Shown: in pieces, positions 34,432 through 46,640 of the stretch
Numbering within the stretch: position 1 is the first letter of the stretch
Layout: each line of letters begins with the position of its first letter
Assembly (NCBI RefSeq): GCF_011075055.1
Contig: NC_058151.1
Coordinates: 9,008,251 to 9,072,250 of the forward strand
DNA from: Mangifera indica
Taxonomy: Eukaryota > Streptophyta > Magnoliopsida > Sapindales > Anacardiaceae
Length of the DNA stretch: 64,000 bases
Direction of reading: 5' to 3'
The notes under the pieces: generated by a model
The model's input: the letters and a program-made list of their open reading frames with translations, nothing else
The model's database searches: none
What the model was told of the DNA's origin: nothing
Translations under genes and position numbers: made by a program

Positions 34432-36560
34432 ATTAATTGTGTGGTTCCAAAAGGCCCACACCATACCTAATACTAATCGTGTTTGTTTAACAAGAAAAAG
34501 ATGTTTTATGGTCCTTTCAATCTCTGTCATTATCTTTGGCCTCATATGGAGCTGGACCTCTCCTCAAGAATTTTATGATTGGTAAAATTAAGGTTTTTTC
34601 TTTTCTTTTCTTTTCATTTAATTAATGGCTAAAGAGTATTTTCCATTAATGTTTTAATTTAAAAGTAAATATATATTTATAAAAAATCAAAACTTAAAAC
34701 ATTTATCTTTACTATTAAAGATAAAGATAAAATCGTAATTTTAATATAAATATTAAAATATATATAATTTTTTTTCATTTATTTCCTTTTAAAATTTTAA
34801 AAATCAACAACTTTTTTTTAATATTTTTTTCTTTACATTTTCTGATCAACTTTTTCTTTTTGACTATCTTCTCTGTCGATGACCTTCTTTTCTTGATAAC
34901 CTCTTTGTCTATCTTTTCTCTCAACGACGAATAGTGTGGTGGAATTGACTGAATCTCATTTGTCAAATCGAAGTTATTGCCGATTTTTCTTTCTTTATAT
35001 TTGGCCAGTTTCGTTCCAAATCAACACTCCAAATCGTGTTCAACAACCGAGATGATGAGATGCATTTCAAATTATATTCGATAAACGACATTCTTCGTCA
35101 TCTAGGATATCGTGGTAGTTTTGTCGCCGTGTTGTCATTTGGGATGCAAGGGGTGTGCCAACAAATGGGACGTTGGTTGAACAATAGTCACCAAAAAATA
35201 GAGAGAAATAAATGATACTCTGAAAATGAAATATTAATTTTTTAAACTTTGAAAATAGGGATAAGGTGTTAGTTTTTAAAATTTGATAAAAAAATTGATA
35301 TTAACTTTTAAGATTTTAGAGTTTAATGATAAAATAATGATTTTATCCTTATCTATTATTAAAAACTTTAACAAAAATTAACACATAAATAAGTATTTAA
35401 ATTTTTTGCCTTGCCTGGCAGATGACATCCAATTTCATCCCTTATTTATTTTTTTTGAAAAAGAATTGTAATTATGATTATTTATTTATATATTTATTTA
35501 TTTATTTAATACCAAACAATGGGAATCTAATACAACTGTAAAAAGGAAGATTGTGAATTGCATCTAACACGTTTTAAGTTATGTCCAGTTCCTGCAATTC
35601 TGCTCTGGAAATCAATAATTGCTTTTAAATTTTAATAACCAATTTAACTATTTTAAAATATATATATATATACATATACATATACATGTACATATATACA
35701 CACATACGTAGATGTTATGTTAGAACCAAGGAGTGAAAGTGAAGCATCAAATTGTACGTCATCCTTGCGTCATGCCTCGTCATCTCAACTTATAAAATAT
35801 TTTTATATTTTACTCTTGAAAACACCACTTCTAACCACCATTCTTAAAATCCCTTATTCTCGCCTTAAAATTCAAGCTCTAATTGTAACATTTGTGATGA
35901 TTTTGTTTGATTAATCTTTTATTATAAAATATAAAAAATTATTATGAACATAAATTATAGATTATATAAAAAATTATTAAATATAAATTATTATTATTAT
36001 TATTATATTTAATAAAAATTTATAAATATAAATAATTATTATATTTAATTAGATATAATAAAATAGCATTAAAATATTATTTTATGTAAACATCTTAATG
36101 ATTATAAAGTATAATTATTATAAAATATTTTTTATATTAATTGAAAATAAAATGATTTTTTTATAAAAAATTAATAATTATTGATAAAATTATAATAAAA
36201 TTAGGATTACATCAATAATTTTTAACATCTAATATAAAAATGATAACCATTTTATTTCTAAATTAGCTATTAGATTATCAAATTTTTTAATAAATTAACA
36301 AATAAAATAAAATAATATAAATAATAAAAAATAAATTATACACCATAAACTCTTTATTATATTATAAAAATAACTAATATTATTTGAGCAATACTTGTTT
36401 TTAAATTATATAATATTTCCTGTTTAGCGTAATTGTTTAATTCTTCCAGACCATATGGATAAAAGAAATTCTGATACCAACTAATATCTGAGACAAAATG
36501 TTACCACTTTAAAAAATCATTCCAATCCATGCAAGATTTAGTCAATTGGCCTCAATAATT
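34432..36560. other. AT-rich intergenic stretch
   Basis: No gene is recognised. Frames at 34360-34545, 34775-34966 and 35717-35914 look like chance. The segment 35920-36420 is almost pure A/T. A TA/TAC-rich run lies at 35665-35705. Confidence 0.5.
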
Positions 36561-36589
36561 GACTGTAACGGCGCTATTACAAAATCAAT

Positions 36590-36770
36590 AAAATTACGTA
36601 TACTCATTTTGGATACATAAATATATACATATTTATATGTGTTATTATATGATTAGATAATTTTGAATTAAAAATAAAATAATAATTAATCATATAATAA
36701 TATATATAAGTATATATATATTTATATACTTAAAATAGATACACATAACATTACCCTTATAAAATTAAGG
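36590..36770. mobile_element. Palindromic MITE, family shared with 42930
   Basis: A hairpin-like element: TATATGATTAGATAATTTTG on the left faces the complement TATATGATTAATTATTATTT from the right, and outer TATACTCATTTTGGATACAT faces TATGTGTATCTATTTTAAG. The exact ends and TSD are not clear. The core TATATGATTgaATAATTT is shared with 42930-43083. Confidence 0.6.
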
Positions 36771-37511
36771 AAAAAAAGACATAAAGAATATGTCAGACCA
36801 GCACGAGTTAACTTAAAACGCGTAAAAAAGGACGCCACATCACGCGGCTTCACCCTCAAACTCACTCGCCCACAACTCACCTTACTACTACTACCACTAG
36901 ACTACCAGTACATACAACATTACTCAAATTTACTATATTCCAAACATTAATATCATATATAAACCCCTACATATTTATGGTTACTTTTACAATCCATTAA
37001 TGATAAATCTCAAATGTATCAATAAATATGAAAGTTTCAAAATTTTGAATCCTTAAAGTCAACTTTCACTGTATTTACTTACAAATTGAACCCTTCTTCG
37101 GTCAAATAAAATTTTTTCTTATATATAAACTCAGTTGAATATTTCATTATAAGAATAAGATAAACTCGGTATAGAAAAACTAGAGGGAAGTTTTGAAAGT
37201 AAAAGAAAGCTTAGGGTCCTTTAAATATTTATCTAAACTAGATCGAACCATGGTTTAAAAAAAAATTAAATTCCGTAGAAATGGTGACGCGTGTCCCCTT
37301 ATACAACGCGGTTTCTGCATCTCACCGCCCTATTTAATTCATCCCCATACGCCCTTCCTTTCTCTCATTTCCCTACTCAAATCGATCAACTATACTTGAC
37401 TGCCTTAATCTTCTCCTACTGTTCACTTCACTTCACTTCACTTCATTATCATGCTTTGATTTGATTCAATTTATATTGGTCCATTTGTTTCTCATCCAAT
37501 TATTCAAAACC
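36771..37511 (+). promoter_or_regulatory. Upstream region of the VQ gene with W-boxes
   Basis: Three full W-box sequences occur: TTGACT on the minus strand at 37058-37063, TTGACC on the minus strand at 37100-37105, and TTGACT on the plus strand at 37396-37401. A TATA-like TATTTAAT lies at 37331-37338. A CACTT repeat at 37424-37446 would fall in the 5' UTR. W-boxes bind WRKY factors, the usual partners of VQ proteins, so feedback control is possible but unproven. Confidence 0.45.
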
Positions 37512-38222
37512 ATGACTTCTTCCGAAAACTTGCCCGCCCTCACCGCTTCCTGGCCCTTTCGTGATCCTTGGTTCTCCGCCGAAGTCTCCGCTCGCGAGAC
37601 CCAAACTCTAACCGAAGCCCTACAAAAGACCTTTTCTTCTTCTTCTACTACTCCTACAGCAATCTTTAACAACACCTCTGTTTCTGAACCTTTTGCTTCT
37701 GATTTTATCTCCCCTTCGGTCAACCCGGAAACTCCCACTGTTTCCAATGTTTCCGGTTCTGACCCTGAAACTTCTCTTCCCAAACGCCAGAAAAAGGCCG
37801 TCTCCGGCCCCAATTCCGGGAAGATTTCGAAACGGAAGTCACGCGCGTCGAAACAGACCCAAACCACCTTCATAACGGCGGATCCGGCGAATTTCAGGCA
37901 GATGGTGCAGCAGGTGACCGGCGTCAGATTCGGAAACTCGCAAGTGACAGTGGCTCCGATACTGAAGCCAGAGCCGCAGAGACCTGGTGGCAGGCTACCG
38001 GGAGTTGGGCATATTGGTGGGTGCTTACCCACACTTGATACATCGGCGTTTTTGCTGGATCAGCACGAGCAGCATGCGGCGATGGGGCCAGTAGGTGGGG
38101 TGGGTGTTGAGTTAGGCCCTTTTAACTTCCAGACGTCAGTGATGGGTGACGGTGGGAGTTCTGGGCTTGATTTTGACGCCCTCTTCACCTTCCCAACCTT
38201 GGAGTCATGGAAAGTGATGTGA
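37512..38222 (+). CDS. VQ-motif protein
   Basis: A 236-residue intronless protein. The VQ motif FRQMVQQVTG is at residues 128-137, in the context TTFITADPANFRQMVQQVTGV typical of plant VQ proteins. Basic stretches KRQKK (91-95) and KRKSRASK (107-114) can serve as nuclear signals. The N-terminus has WPFRDPWFSAEVSARETQTL, and the C-terminus ends in the hydrophobic/acidic DFDALFTFPTLESW. VQ proteins act in the nucleus as cofactors of WRKY transcription factors and in some cases bind calmodulin. The open frame extends upstream to 37461, but that 17-residue hydrophobic extension is unlike the family. The ATG at 37512 gives the expected N-terminus and is preferred. I cannot place it in a numbered VQ subgroup with certainty, so no symbol is given. 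Confidence 0.9.
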   Translation: MTSSENLPALTASWPFRDPWFSAEVSARETQTLTEALQKTFSSSSTTPTAIFNNTSVSEPFASDFISPSVNPETPTVSNVSGSDPETSLPKRQKKAVSGPNSGKISKRKSRASKQTQTTFITADPANFRQMVQQVTGVRFGNSQVTVAPILKPEPQRPGGRLPGVGHIGGCLPTLDTSAFLLDQHEQHAAMGPVGGVGVELGPFNFQTSVMGDGGSSGLDFDALFTFPTLESWKVM

Positions 38223-40030
38223 TGGTAAAAAATGTTTCTGAATTTTTGGGGACCTACCTTTCTTAATTAGATGGTATAGTTTCTTTAATTTTGGTTCAAT
38301 GGTGTATGAATTTTAGAATTAATATTACTTCAATTGCATGTTACATACATTCAAATGCCTAGCCAAAGTGAATGTTAATGCTGTTTGTTCTTGTCAGTCG
38401 CTCTTTATTTATTAACTTGAAAAAGTGAAATGTGGGCTTTGTAATTCCAAATATTAGATTAGATGAATAATTTGATATTTTTTTTTCACTTGAAGTTTGA
38501 TATCACCTTTCATTTTCATCTTGAAAATTTATTTAGTTAAATTTGTTAATAAAATCTATTATTAATCTTTTATAAAGTTGATAAAAAGACAAAAATATTA
38601 TTTTATATCTTTATTAAAGTTAAAGAACACATTATTTTTCAATACATATTAATAATTAATTATAAAAAGAGTAATCAAAAAATCTTTAATTCCTACCCCA
38701 ATTATAAAATTAGTTGAGCCGTGCGTGGTTAACTTATAATAATAAGTTTGACCTTTGGATTGGCGATTGGCGATTCATTTTTCAGAATGCTGCAGCAAAT
38801 AATCCATCCACCCTAGATGAGTTACAAGAGCAATCCACGTTGGCAAATCCAAACTAAAACTCCTAGCTTGTCAATGACAAAGCGAGCAAGCGCCATCAAT
38901 TTGGAATAGAGAGAGTTGAGGGGGAAACAACCATGATGAATAGGGTTGGGGTGGGTCTCACTTATCGTCCTTTAGATTCCATTATCTGACAACTTCCAAT
39001 CGGCAACTCACATCTTCTCCTCTTTGGTTGTTTTCCACCCAACCAACCAACCACTAAAAGATAAAAGCTATAAAATTTAAAATAAATGATATTAATTTTA
39101 TAATTATATATTATACAAACAAACAAAGTAGTAAAAATATTTTTTAATTATTAAAACGAAAAATGATTTTGATATTCAAATTTAAGGGATAACCATTCTA
39201 CATCCATATATTTTATCTTAAAGAAATTAGGCCCACCATATATCATAGACTTGGGTCTTCCTCACATGCTGCCAGAATATTTTACTCAAATCAAATAGGC
39301 TTCTGGAATCATATGACATATGCAGTAACGTAATCAATTCAAACCTGCATTAATTATTGGATCAAATTTCCATCATGACTTGTACATTTTTTTATAGGCT
39401 GTAGATAATTCTGGAGGTCGTAATGAACTTAATAAATTTAGAATAATTGTGCCATAAAAAAAAAAATAAAGAATTGTTTGAATTATTAATTTAATTCAAT
39501 TATCTTTCAAATTTACAATAATTGTGCCATAAAAAATAATAAGCTAAATATTTTCTAAAAGTGATTAATGTTTACTAATAGAATATTAGATAATTATTTC
39601 CAAGGATAAACATAATAAACCCAATCCTCATTTGTTTATTTATAAACCTCCCAAATTTGATTAGCATTAATAATAATAATAATATTATTAATTAATTGGA
39701 TTGGAATATTATCTTGGAGACCAAGCGATTGAATTGTTGCGCAATTGGAAGTCAAATATGATGTGCTGCAGCCTGTACTTGATTGTACATTCTTGTCTTT
39801 TTCAGCTTTGACTGACTCTGACTTTCTGCCACCTTGACTCTCTCGACATCTCACACCCTCAATTTGATTTACACAACAATCCAACGGTCCACATGCTCAC
39901 TTGACTGTTACCGCTAATCGCAATCTCGTCAGGAGTTCAAGGCTCCGAATACAATCCACTGTTCCATCCATGTGCCCATTCTAAAACAATCCGTTTGTTT
40001 ATTTAGTAACTTTGAAATTTGGGATTTATT
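38223..40030. other. Intergenic stretch 3' of the VQ gene
   Basis: The VQ 3' UTR lies at the start. No further gene is recognised. A minus-strand frame at 39636-39884 (82 residues, Cys-containing) has no motif I know. Confidence 0.5.
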
Positions 40031-40039
40031 TAATTATTA

Positions 40040-40710
40040 GGCCAAATAATAGATTCCCATTCCCAATCCCAATCCCAAACTTTTGTCTGTTAATTATCCA
40101 AAATCAAAACTTTCACCTATAAATCGGTAAAATTAAATAAAATAGTTAATTTTAAAATAATATTATTATTTAATTAATAATATATTAAAAATAATAAAAT
40201 ATTACTAATTTTTATTATAAGTTTAAAAATGAATAATTTTTCTAAAATTAACTTTGAAATTTTAAATTTTCGGTATTAAAACAAATGGTTTCTCTCTCCT
40301 TCCCTTTTTTGACACTAAAACTAGCCAATTTCTCTTTCTCTCCCTTTTTTCTCGGTGTCTTTACCACTGTGAATTATATTTATCTAGTGACAAAGATATC
40401 GCTTTCATCACTAGATGAAAATGATTCACAGTGCAAGAAAGACGCTAGAGAGGCATCGAAAAAGGAGAGGGGAAGTGAAACTGGTGGGGACACTAGAAAA
40501 GGGAGGGAGAAACTCTAAGAGAAAAATGTAAAATTTTAAAGTTTAATTTTAAAAAAATATTATTAGTTTTTTAATAAATAGCTAATTAAATGATGATTTT
40601 ATTTTTAAAATTAATTATTTTTATTAATTTTAATAATGTATAAATATGAGTAATTAGTAAGTGAGAGATTGAGTCACATCATACCTTCGGTGGGAAAGAG
40701 TCATTTAGCC
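40040..40710. mobile_element. MULE-type MITE
   Basis: The left end is GGCCAAATAATAGATTCCC and the complement of the right end is GGCTAAATGACTCTTTCCC. The exact 9-bp TSD TAATTATTA lies at 40031-40039 and 40711-40719. Same family as 9732-10208 and 33884-34422, but longer. The open frame at 40285-40518 lies wholly inside it and is not a gene. Confidence 0.88.
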
Positions 40711-40719
40711 TAATTATTA

Positions 40720-41375
40720 TTAAAAGACTAATTGGATTTATTGTTTGATAAAGGACGTTTTAATTTCCATATATTTTTATATAAACTTGGATACTTATCT
40801 GTGAGATATTGGTTAAAAATAATAATAATAATAATTTATTTTTGAATAAATTAACCAAAGTTTGACAAAGTCATAATTCTTATCCAACATATTATTATTA
40901 AACTACAAATACTCTGAAAGACATAAACATCCTTTTACTTCTCAAAAATTTGAAAATAAAATTGTTAGTACAACAAATCACTATATTTCACCAAAAAATG
41001 TATGATTGATTGATTGAACTCACACTAAATAGGTGTGATTTTGTTATATTACATTTTTCTAATGTGGTTCTGATGATTTGGCTATCAATTCAGGCGTAAT
41101 TTAGTCAATATTTTATAATTTTAACATCAGAAGATACTGATTAGATTACGAATGCATGACTATTCATGCAGGTAATATGATATTTTTAAAAAATTAAACA
41201 ATTATCTATTTGACACAGTGCTACATATTTTTTTTTATTCTTAATAAAATTAGATTTTGAGTTAAAGTTATAATTTATGGTTACCGCAAACCATGGGTGA
41301 AAAAAATTTACTCTCAATTCAAACTAAGTAAGTATGGTTAAATCAGACGTGTGTATACATACAAACACACATACA

Positions 41376-41411
<36 letters not shown>

Positions 41412-42929
41412 TGAATAAAAAACAGATAATTATATTAAAATGGTAGTGTGGTTGAGAAGGTGGAGGAGGTTGTTGACCTAGAAATGTTGGAAGCAGAGAA
41501 GATTGGGTCAAAAAGTGGATGACGTGTCCGTTGACTTGACGAGTCATTGTCATCAGTCCTGGATGAGCATGTGGCTGTGTTATCTTCAACAGACATCCTT
41601 GTCGCTTTATGATATCATGCTTGCGTTTGCACTGTCGTCATATTCTCCTTTTAGGGGTACTTTAGTCAATTCACCAGTTTTTGTTCTTATTATCATCATC
41701 ATCATTATCAACATTATTTTAGACCGCCGTTTGTATAATCAATATACTGTACAAATTAACATTAGAGAAAATCCCTTATACATTTTTTTTTTGTTTAATT
41801 TTAAAGATAAAACTATATTTTTATACAATTTATTGCCGGAATATTAGATATTAATATATATATATATATATTTGTAGATAAAAATTTAGAAATAAAAGTA
41901 AATTTTGAGTGAAAGATGGATGGCTCAATTGAAATTGCATATGAATCACTGAAGAAGACATAAGACTTGATACATTTCTTATGCAAATTGCAACCACAAT
42001 TTGACATCTACTACTATAAGCCATTCAATAACTAACTACAAATTCACAAGTTGTTATCATGTATTCACCTTTGGCCCATTTCTTGTGTTGTTACTTTCAC
42101 ATCAATTTGGCTCTCATGATTTCTTCTACACTACCAATCCAATCAAATCAGAGCTTTTGTCACTTGTAAACTATGCAAACCTGCACCAAACATTATGAAA
42201 AAAAGAAATAGGACAAGATGACAGAATATGTGTCACAATATCCAGGAACATATGGCTCCATATTTTATGAAAAAAGAAATCAAAATCCACATGGCACTGG
42301 AATAAGGAACTAACATGTGAACAACAATTCTATTGAGAAATGATATCAAAACAAAGGCATCCTAATTGAATAATTTTGTAGAACTTACAACCAACCCTGT
42401 AAAATTGTGCCGTGAAAGTGTATCAGGAAAATTGTTTCTCTCACATTTCTCTTTCACAGTTAGTCACTACTGCATATTGCAGTTTCATCATTTCAATCTT
42501 CAAGATTAGATGTTTAAGTTGAAGGATACTATAAGCTGCCTTTATGTTAGCTGCTATTGTTGTGGCATTGATTGATTTATATGCCTTCCATGTGAGAGCA
42601 TTCTAGAGCTTAACCACTTATGTCAAGAACTCACCTATCAGCTCCTGTTTTCACGTCAAGTGGTAACTCAATGGACAACAAAGCTAAGAACTAATATTTC
42701 CTTGATGAAGAAAAGAAGCACACCAACTAGAACAATTAAGAAAAAAAAAGTTTCTCTTCTTGCTTATAGGTGGGGTGGGCATCTAGTTTTTGGGAGGCTA
42801 TTGAAGAAATAAGACAAAAACCTTTTTGATTTATTTTGATGCTATGCCACCATTTATTAAAATGTTTCCCTCATAAATCATTTATAAAAACCTTTATCTA
42901 GATAACAAAACACAGATAATGATATTTCT
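40720..42929. other. Intergenic stretch
   Basis: No gene is recognised. An ACAT tetranucleotide microsatellite spans about 41369-41405. Frames at 41338-41589 (-), 41503-41847 (+) and 42001-42198 (+) look like chance. Confidence 0.5.
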
Positions 42930-43083
42930 AACCGTTAGAGCAAGACAATGTGCACAATTAATGACATATTATCATATGATTGAATAATTTAAAATTAAAG
43001 ATAAAACAATACCCAATCATATGGGAGACATGTCATTGATTGTGCATATTATTTGTGTATATAGTTTTATTGTAACTGTTAAG
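42930..43083. mobile_element. Palindromic MITE, family shared with 36590
   Basis: TAACCGTTAGAGCAAGACAA on the left faces the complement TTAACAGTTACAATAAAACT on the right. The inner words TGTGCACAATTAATGACAT and the complement TATGCACAATCAATGACAT also pair. The TSD is unclear (TA or TTAA). It lies about 310 bp beyond the last recognisable exon of the Mpv17 pseudogene. Confidence 0.65.
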
Positions 43084-43392
43084 GCAACCAAACACTTACT
43101 TAACCATACAAATAAATCCAGAAGGATTTTGTAGTAATTTCCTATCAAGTAATGGATGAAAAGATACAGGTAAAATCATATAATTTCTAAGGTGCCATGA
43201 ATCCCAATAGTAACAAAGCTGAAATAGCTTATTAAACCATACCATATATGAAAATATATCAACTTATGCAATATTCAAAACAATAACCAGATGAAGCGCC
43301 TGGTTTCTATAATCAACACAGCATGAAAACAGTTAAGCAATGAAAAATCAAATGTAAACAAACGGAACATATTTGTCTTAAGCAAAGTCCAC

Positions 43393-44425
43393 CTGGCAGA
43401 TTAAGTCTCCAATCAAAGTTAGAAGTGCAGATGTCAACGCTTTTGTTTACACAGGATACTGTGCAAGAAGAGCCAAATACCTACAATAATACAACAGGAT
43501 CATGCTTTTAATAATGGGATATAGGAAAACAGAAGAGAGTAGCAACACATGAACAAAGGAAATAATTTTTATAAAGGAGAAGAAAAGAGTATATATTCAT
43601 ATTACCTTGTAGTACATATAAAGATTAAATAATAAAATAAACTAATACTGGGAAAAAAGATAGTACCACTTTAAAATATTAGCCCCTCCAAAAAGGCACT
43701 TAATCATTATCATAAGAGATCATTGCTCTCTACTGATGACCACAATTATGGGAGCCTACAAACTAAAGCAAAATCAGTATGCTTCATAGATAGCTGAATG
43801 AAAGGGTATTATGTGTAACTACTTATCCTTAGCGAGTGATCAATGACGAATAACTGTATATGTCCAAAACTATGAAACACTTAAAAACTCTATTACTTCA
43901 AATTTGAAGTCCTGTAAACTAAGCATATCTTACATGGAATTTCACTCAGTGCAATGCATATGTATTTAAAAGCTAAGTAGTCTGCCAGTAATCCAAGCAG
44001 TCAGCAAAGACAAAAACAATGGCCTCTCAATTAACTCAACGGCACCAAAGATTAACAATACCCCGGTAGAGGTAAGCAGTCGAATAAACAATCAACCCAG
44101 GTAGACTTAAAACATCCTAATTTTCAAAAGAGTTTAAACTTTCACATTCAACAATCTCTACAGAAACTTAACATGAAAAAAATACGAATAAAAAAACTCA
44201 AAGCAAACCGCAAAACACAATATAGAAAAAAACCGAAAAACTTCACCATGACAGGAAGGACCAGTTGCTCCCTCCACCACCAGCACCAGCACCAAAACCA
44301 CCACCTTCACTTCTTCCTCCGCGAGGGCCTTCAAAATCACCACCACCACCAGCGGCTACACCTGGGGCGCCTTCCGAGGCCGCTGAAAATCGAAGACGAT
44401 CAAAACCCGGTCGCCCAAATGCCAT
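43393..44425 (-). pseudogene. Truncated Mpv17/PMP22-family gene, plastid type (exons 1-2)
   Basis: Exon 1 (44425-44247) encodes MAFGRPGFDRLRFSAASEGA, a Gly-rich stretch, then GGGSNWSFLSW. The donor GTGAAG at 44246 and the acceptor TTGTAG ending at 43481 rebuild the split Trp codon. Exon 2 (43480-43393) encodes YLALLAQYPV-stop-TKALTSALLTLIGDLICQ, ending at a CAG/GTGGAC donor. The NWSFLSWYL join, the YPV-x-TKA motif and GDLICQ are typical of plant plastid Mpv17/PMP22 membrane proteins. The TAA at 43447-43449 sits between the conserved Val and Thr-Lys. I found no exon for the later membrane segments (the conserved GPxxHxWY block) in the next 1.3 kb. In-frame TAA also precedes exon 1, and the expected transit peptide is not clear. 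I infer a broken, probably silent copy; a sequencing error could explain only the single stop. Confidence 0.72.
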
Positions 44426-45340
44426 TTTGAAACTACCCGACGACTTAAACCCAGTAACATGAATAGAATTCAATGAACGTTAGTAATAGCCCCTAAAAAC
44501 GCTTATTTCAACCGAGTTTACAGGAACTCGAATTTGTTGGCCAAACTGGGAGATGGGTTTGCGGGAAGAGCCCGCAAAACGGTACAGGAGTGGAGATTTG
44601 CAGGTGAGAGATGCAGGGTTTGCCACGTTTTGATATTGTTTCTAGGGGTTTTGGACCAGAGGCAGGGAAGTTGGGGTTTTTGAAATGTTTTCGTTTGGGA
44701 CTAGACGGGCGGAGGGCCCGGGCTGGCTGGGGCACGAAAGTTGGGATCTTTTGAAAGGCTTTTGTTTGGGACTAGACAGGCAGGGGGTGGGCTGGCCAAT
44801 TGTCCCAGCCAGCCTCTCATTTTCAACCCAATTTATGGGAACACGACTCGTTAGTGCAGAGGATCATGTAGAGTCTATGGGCCAATTAATACAGCCTATT
44901 ACTGTAGAGCATCTTCTACCAAGCCAGGCCAATGGCTGTCACCCTGAAAATTTTAATTTTTTCCCATATAAACCCTTACTCAAAAATCTTATAGTCTTAA
45001 CTCAATTCTCTATTTCAATCTCACATTCTTTCAACAATTTCATTCATCAATCTCTTATTCTCAAACCTTTTCAATTCTCAATCAATATTTGCTTGTGTAT
45101 AATAATTTAGTTTCCGTTTGTATTAGAGTTTTGTAATTATTACTTTTCTTTCAACAAAAACTTACAAATAAATTCAGACTGAAATGAGTTTAATCTGTTT
45201 AAATATTTTAGAGATAATAATATTGTTGATGATGCATCTGGAACATTAACGCTTAAAATTATGTAGGGGGGGGGGCAGAGGGGGGTTGAGAAATCAAGAC
45301 CATTTCGATCAAATAAAAGAAATAATTGAAGTTAGATTAA
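44426..45340. other. Region 5' of the Mpv17 pseudogene
   Basis: The stretch 44508-44735 has a 75-residue minus frame (MPQPARALRPSSP...) in another frame than exon 1, possibly a decayed transit peptide. Two similar blocks share the words TTTGGGACTAGAC and GGGCTGGC (44693-44727 and 44764-44794), a diverged tandem duplication. A G-rich run (GGGGGGGGGG plus GAGGGGGG) lies at 45267-45286. Confidence 0.45.
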
Positions 45341-45348
45341 TCTGACAA

Positions 45349-46640
45349 GCAGTGTGTAAACACTATAATTCTTGTTTGACATGTGCTCATTTGAACGACA
45401 CTGATTATCTTCATTATCATATTATTGAATATTATTAAAAAAAATACACAACATGAAAAGACAACAACAAATTGTCTTCACTAGATTATGATCAGTTGGC
45501 TTCTCTAGTGCAACAGGTGGTCTAAGCAATTTAAGGCTCATTAGAGAAATGACAAATTTTATCTATAATCAACAAGAGATGAAAGACTATATAGCTAGAT
45601 ATGTTGTAACTTTTGATCAACCTTTTTCAGATACTAAAAATGAAATATTAGAATAAATGATACAAAATAGTATTCAACTAGCTTTTAGAAGGAATTCCTA
45701 AGGTTACCTTTAGGTTTGATATCATTAGGAATTATGAATTCATAAAATTAAAAATTATAGAAGAATTAAATAATTTTAATGATATCATTTCAATTGCTTC
45801 TGATTTATAGACTACAACTAATCAAGACATATGATTCCTTTATGCAATTGCCTATTAAGTTGATTTTAACAGACAGATTGCATTTATACTAGTATGAGCT
45901 AATATTTTTTTATAAACATAAAATTAATAACTCTATTTTTTCAAATTCATTAGAGAATGCAAAAAATGACGGTAAAGTAGTTAAATTAATGCTCAATCAT
46001 TTATTTGTACCATTTTGAGCTTAATGAAAGAATTAGGTGTACATGTCATATAATGAATTTAATAGTTCAAGAGAATTCGAACTTAATGAAAGATCAAATA
46101 GCACCAATTAGACATGTCATCACTTTCATTTCGTCATCCTTATCATGCACACAAGCATATCTTAACTTGTGTAAACAAATGAGGTTAAAAAAAGAATATG
46201 ATATTAAAATTAAGTGAAATTCAACATATCTTATATTAAAAGTAAGTGAAATGTATGAATAGTTATAATACACTTTTTTAATACCCATCCAAAAGATTTT
46301 GATAATGCATTTTTTTTTATTGAAAATGATTAGGACATTGCCAATGCTCTAATAAATATATTAGAACTCATGAAAATAGTCATTGATCAGAGCTCAAGTG
46401 TGTATTATCTTATCACATGTATAATTTTATATAATATGGTAGATATTAGTGATATTTTTAAAAGATATAGATATTATAATGTTTTTCAAGAAATTTCTAA
46501 ATAAATGAAGGATAAATTTAAAAAGTATTATAAATGTGCAGTCATCGTTTTAGATCTTAGGGCCCAATTAAAGAAATTGAAATTTTTACCACAATTTTCT
46601 CTTATCTATACAATTTTACTCAACTTTTTAAATCCACATC
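45349..46640 (+). pseudogene. Decayed hAT transposase
   Basis: Pieces follow family order in shifting frames. A BED zinc finger remnant is at 45349-45430 (AVCKHYNSCLTCAHLNDTDY, with two metal-ligand Cys replaced by Tyr). Next is IARYVVTFDQPFSD, like the conserved hAT IxxxxxPFxxV region (about 45590). Then come IPKVTFRFD and IISIASDL (45700-45810). The frame 46005-46217 has RIRCTCHIMNLIVQE, the CxxHxLNLIV block around the catalytic region. The late segment MKDKFKKYYKCAVIVLDLRA (about 46507-46565) matches the KFxKYW...LDPR block. The C-terminal dimerisation domain was not found. Many stops make it non-functional. Confidence 0.75.

Noticed and set aside
37461..37511. 17-residue N-terminal extension of the VQ protein
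   Set aside because: It is hydrophobic and unlike VQ N-termini, and it overlaps the likely 5' UTR; the ATG at 37512 fits better.
37466..38032. 188-residue minus-strand frame opposite the VQ gene
   Set aside because: A shadow of the real gene; the plus strand has the VQ motif and nuclear signals.
40285..40518. 77-residue plus-strand frame
   Set aside because: It lies wholly inside the MULE-MITE 40040-40710 and has no known motif.
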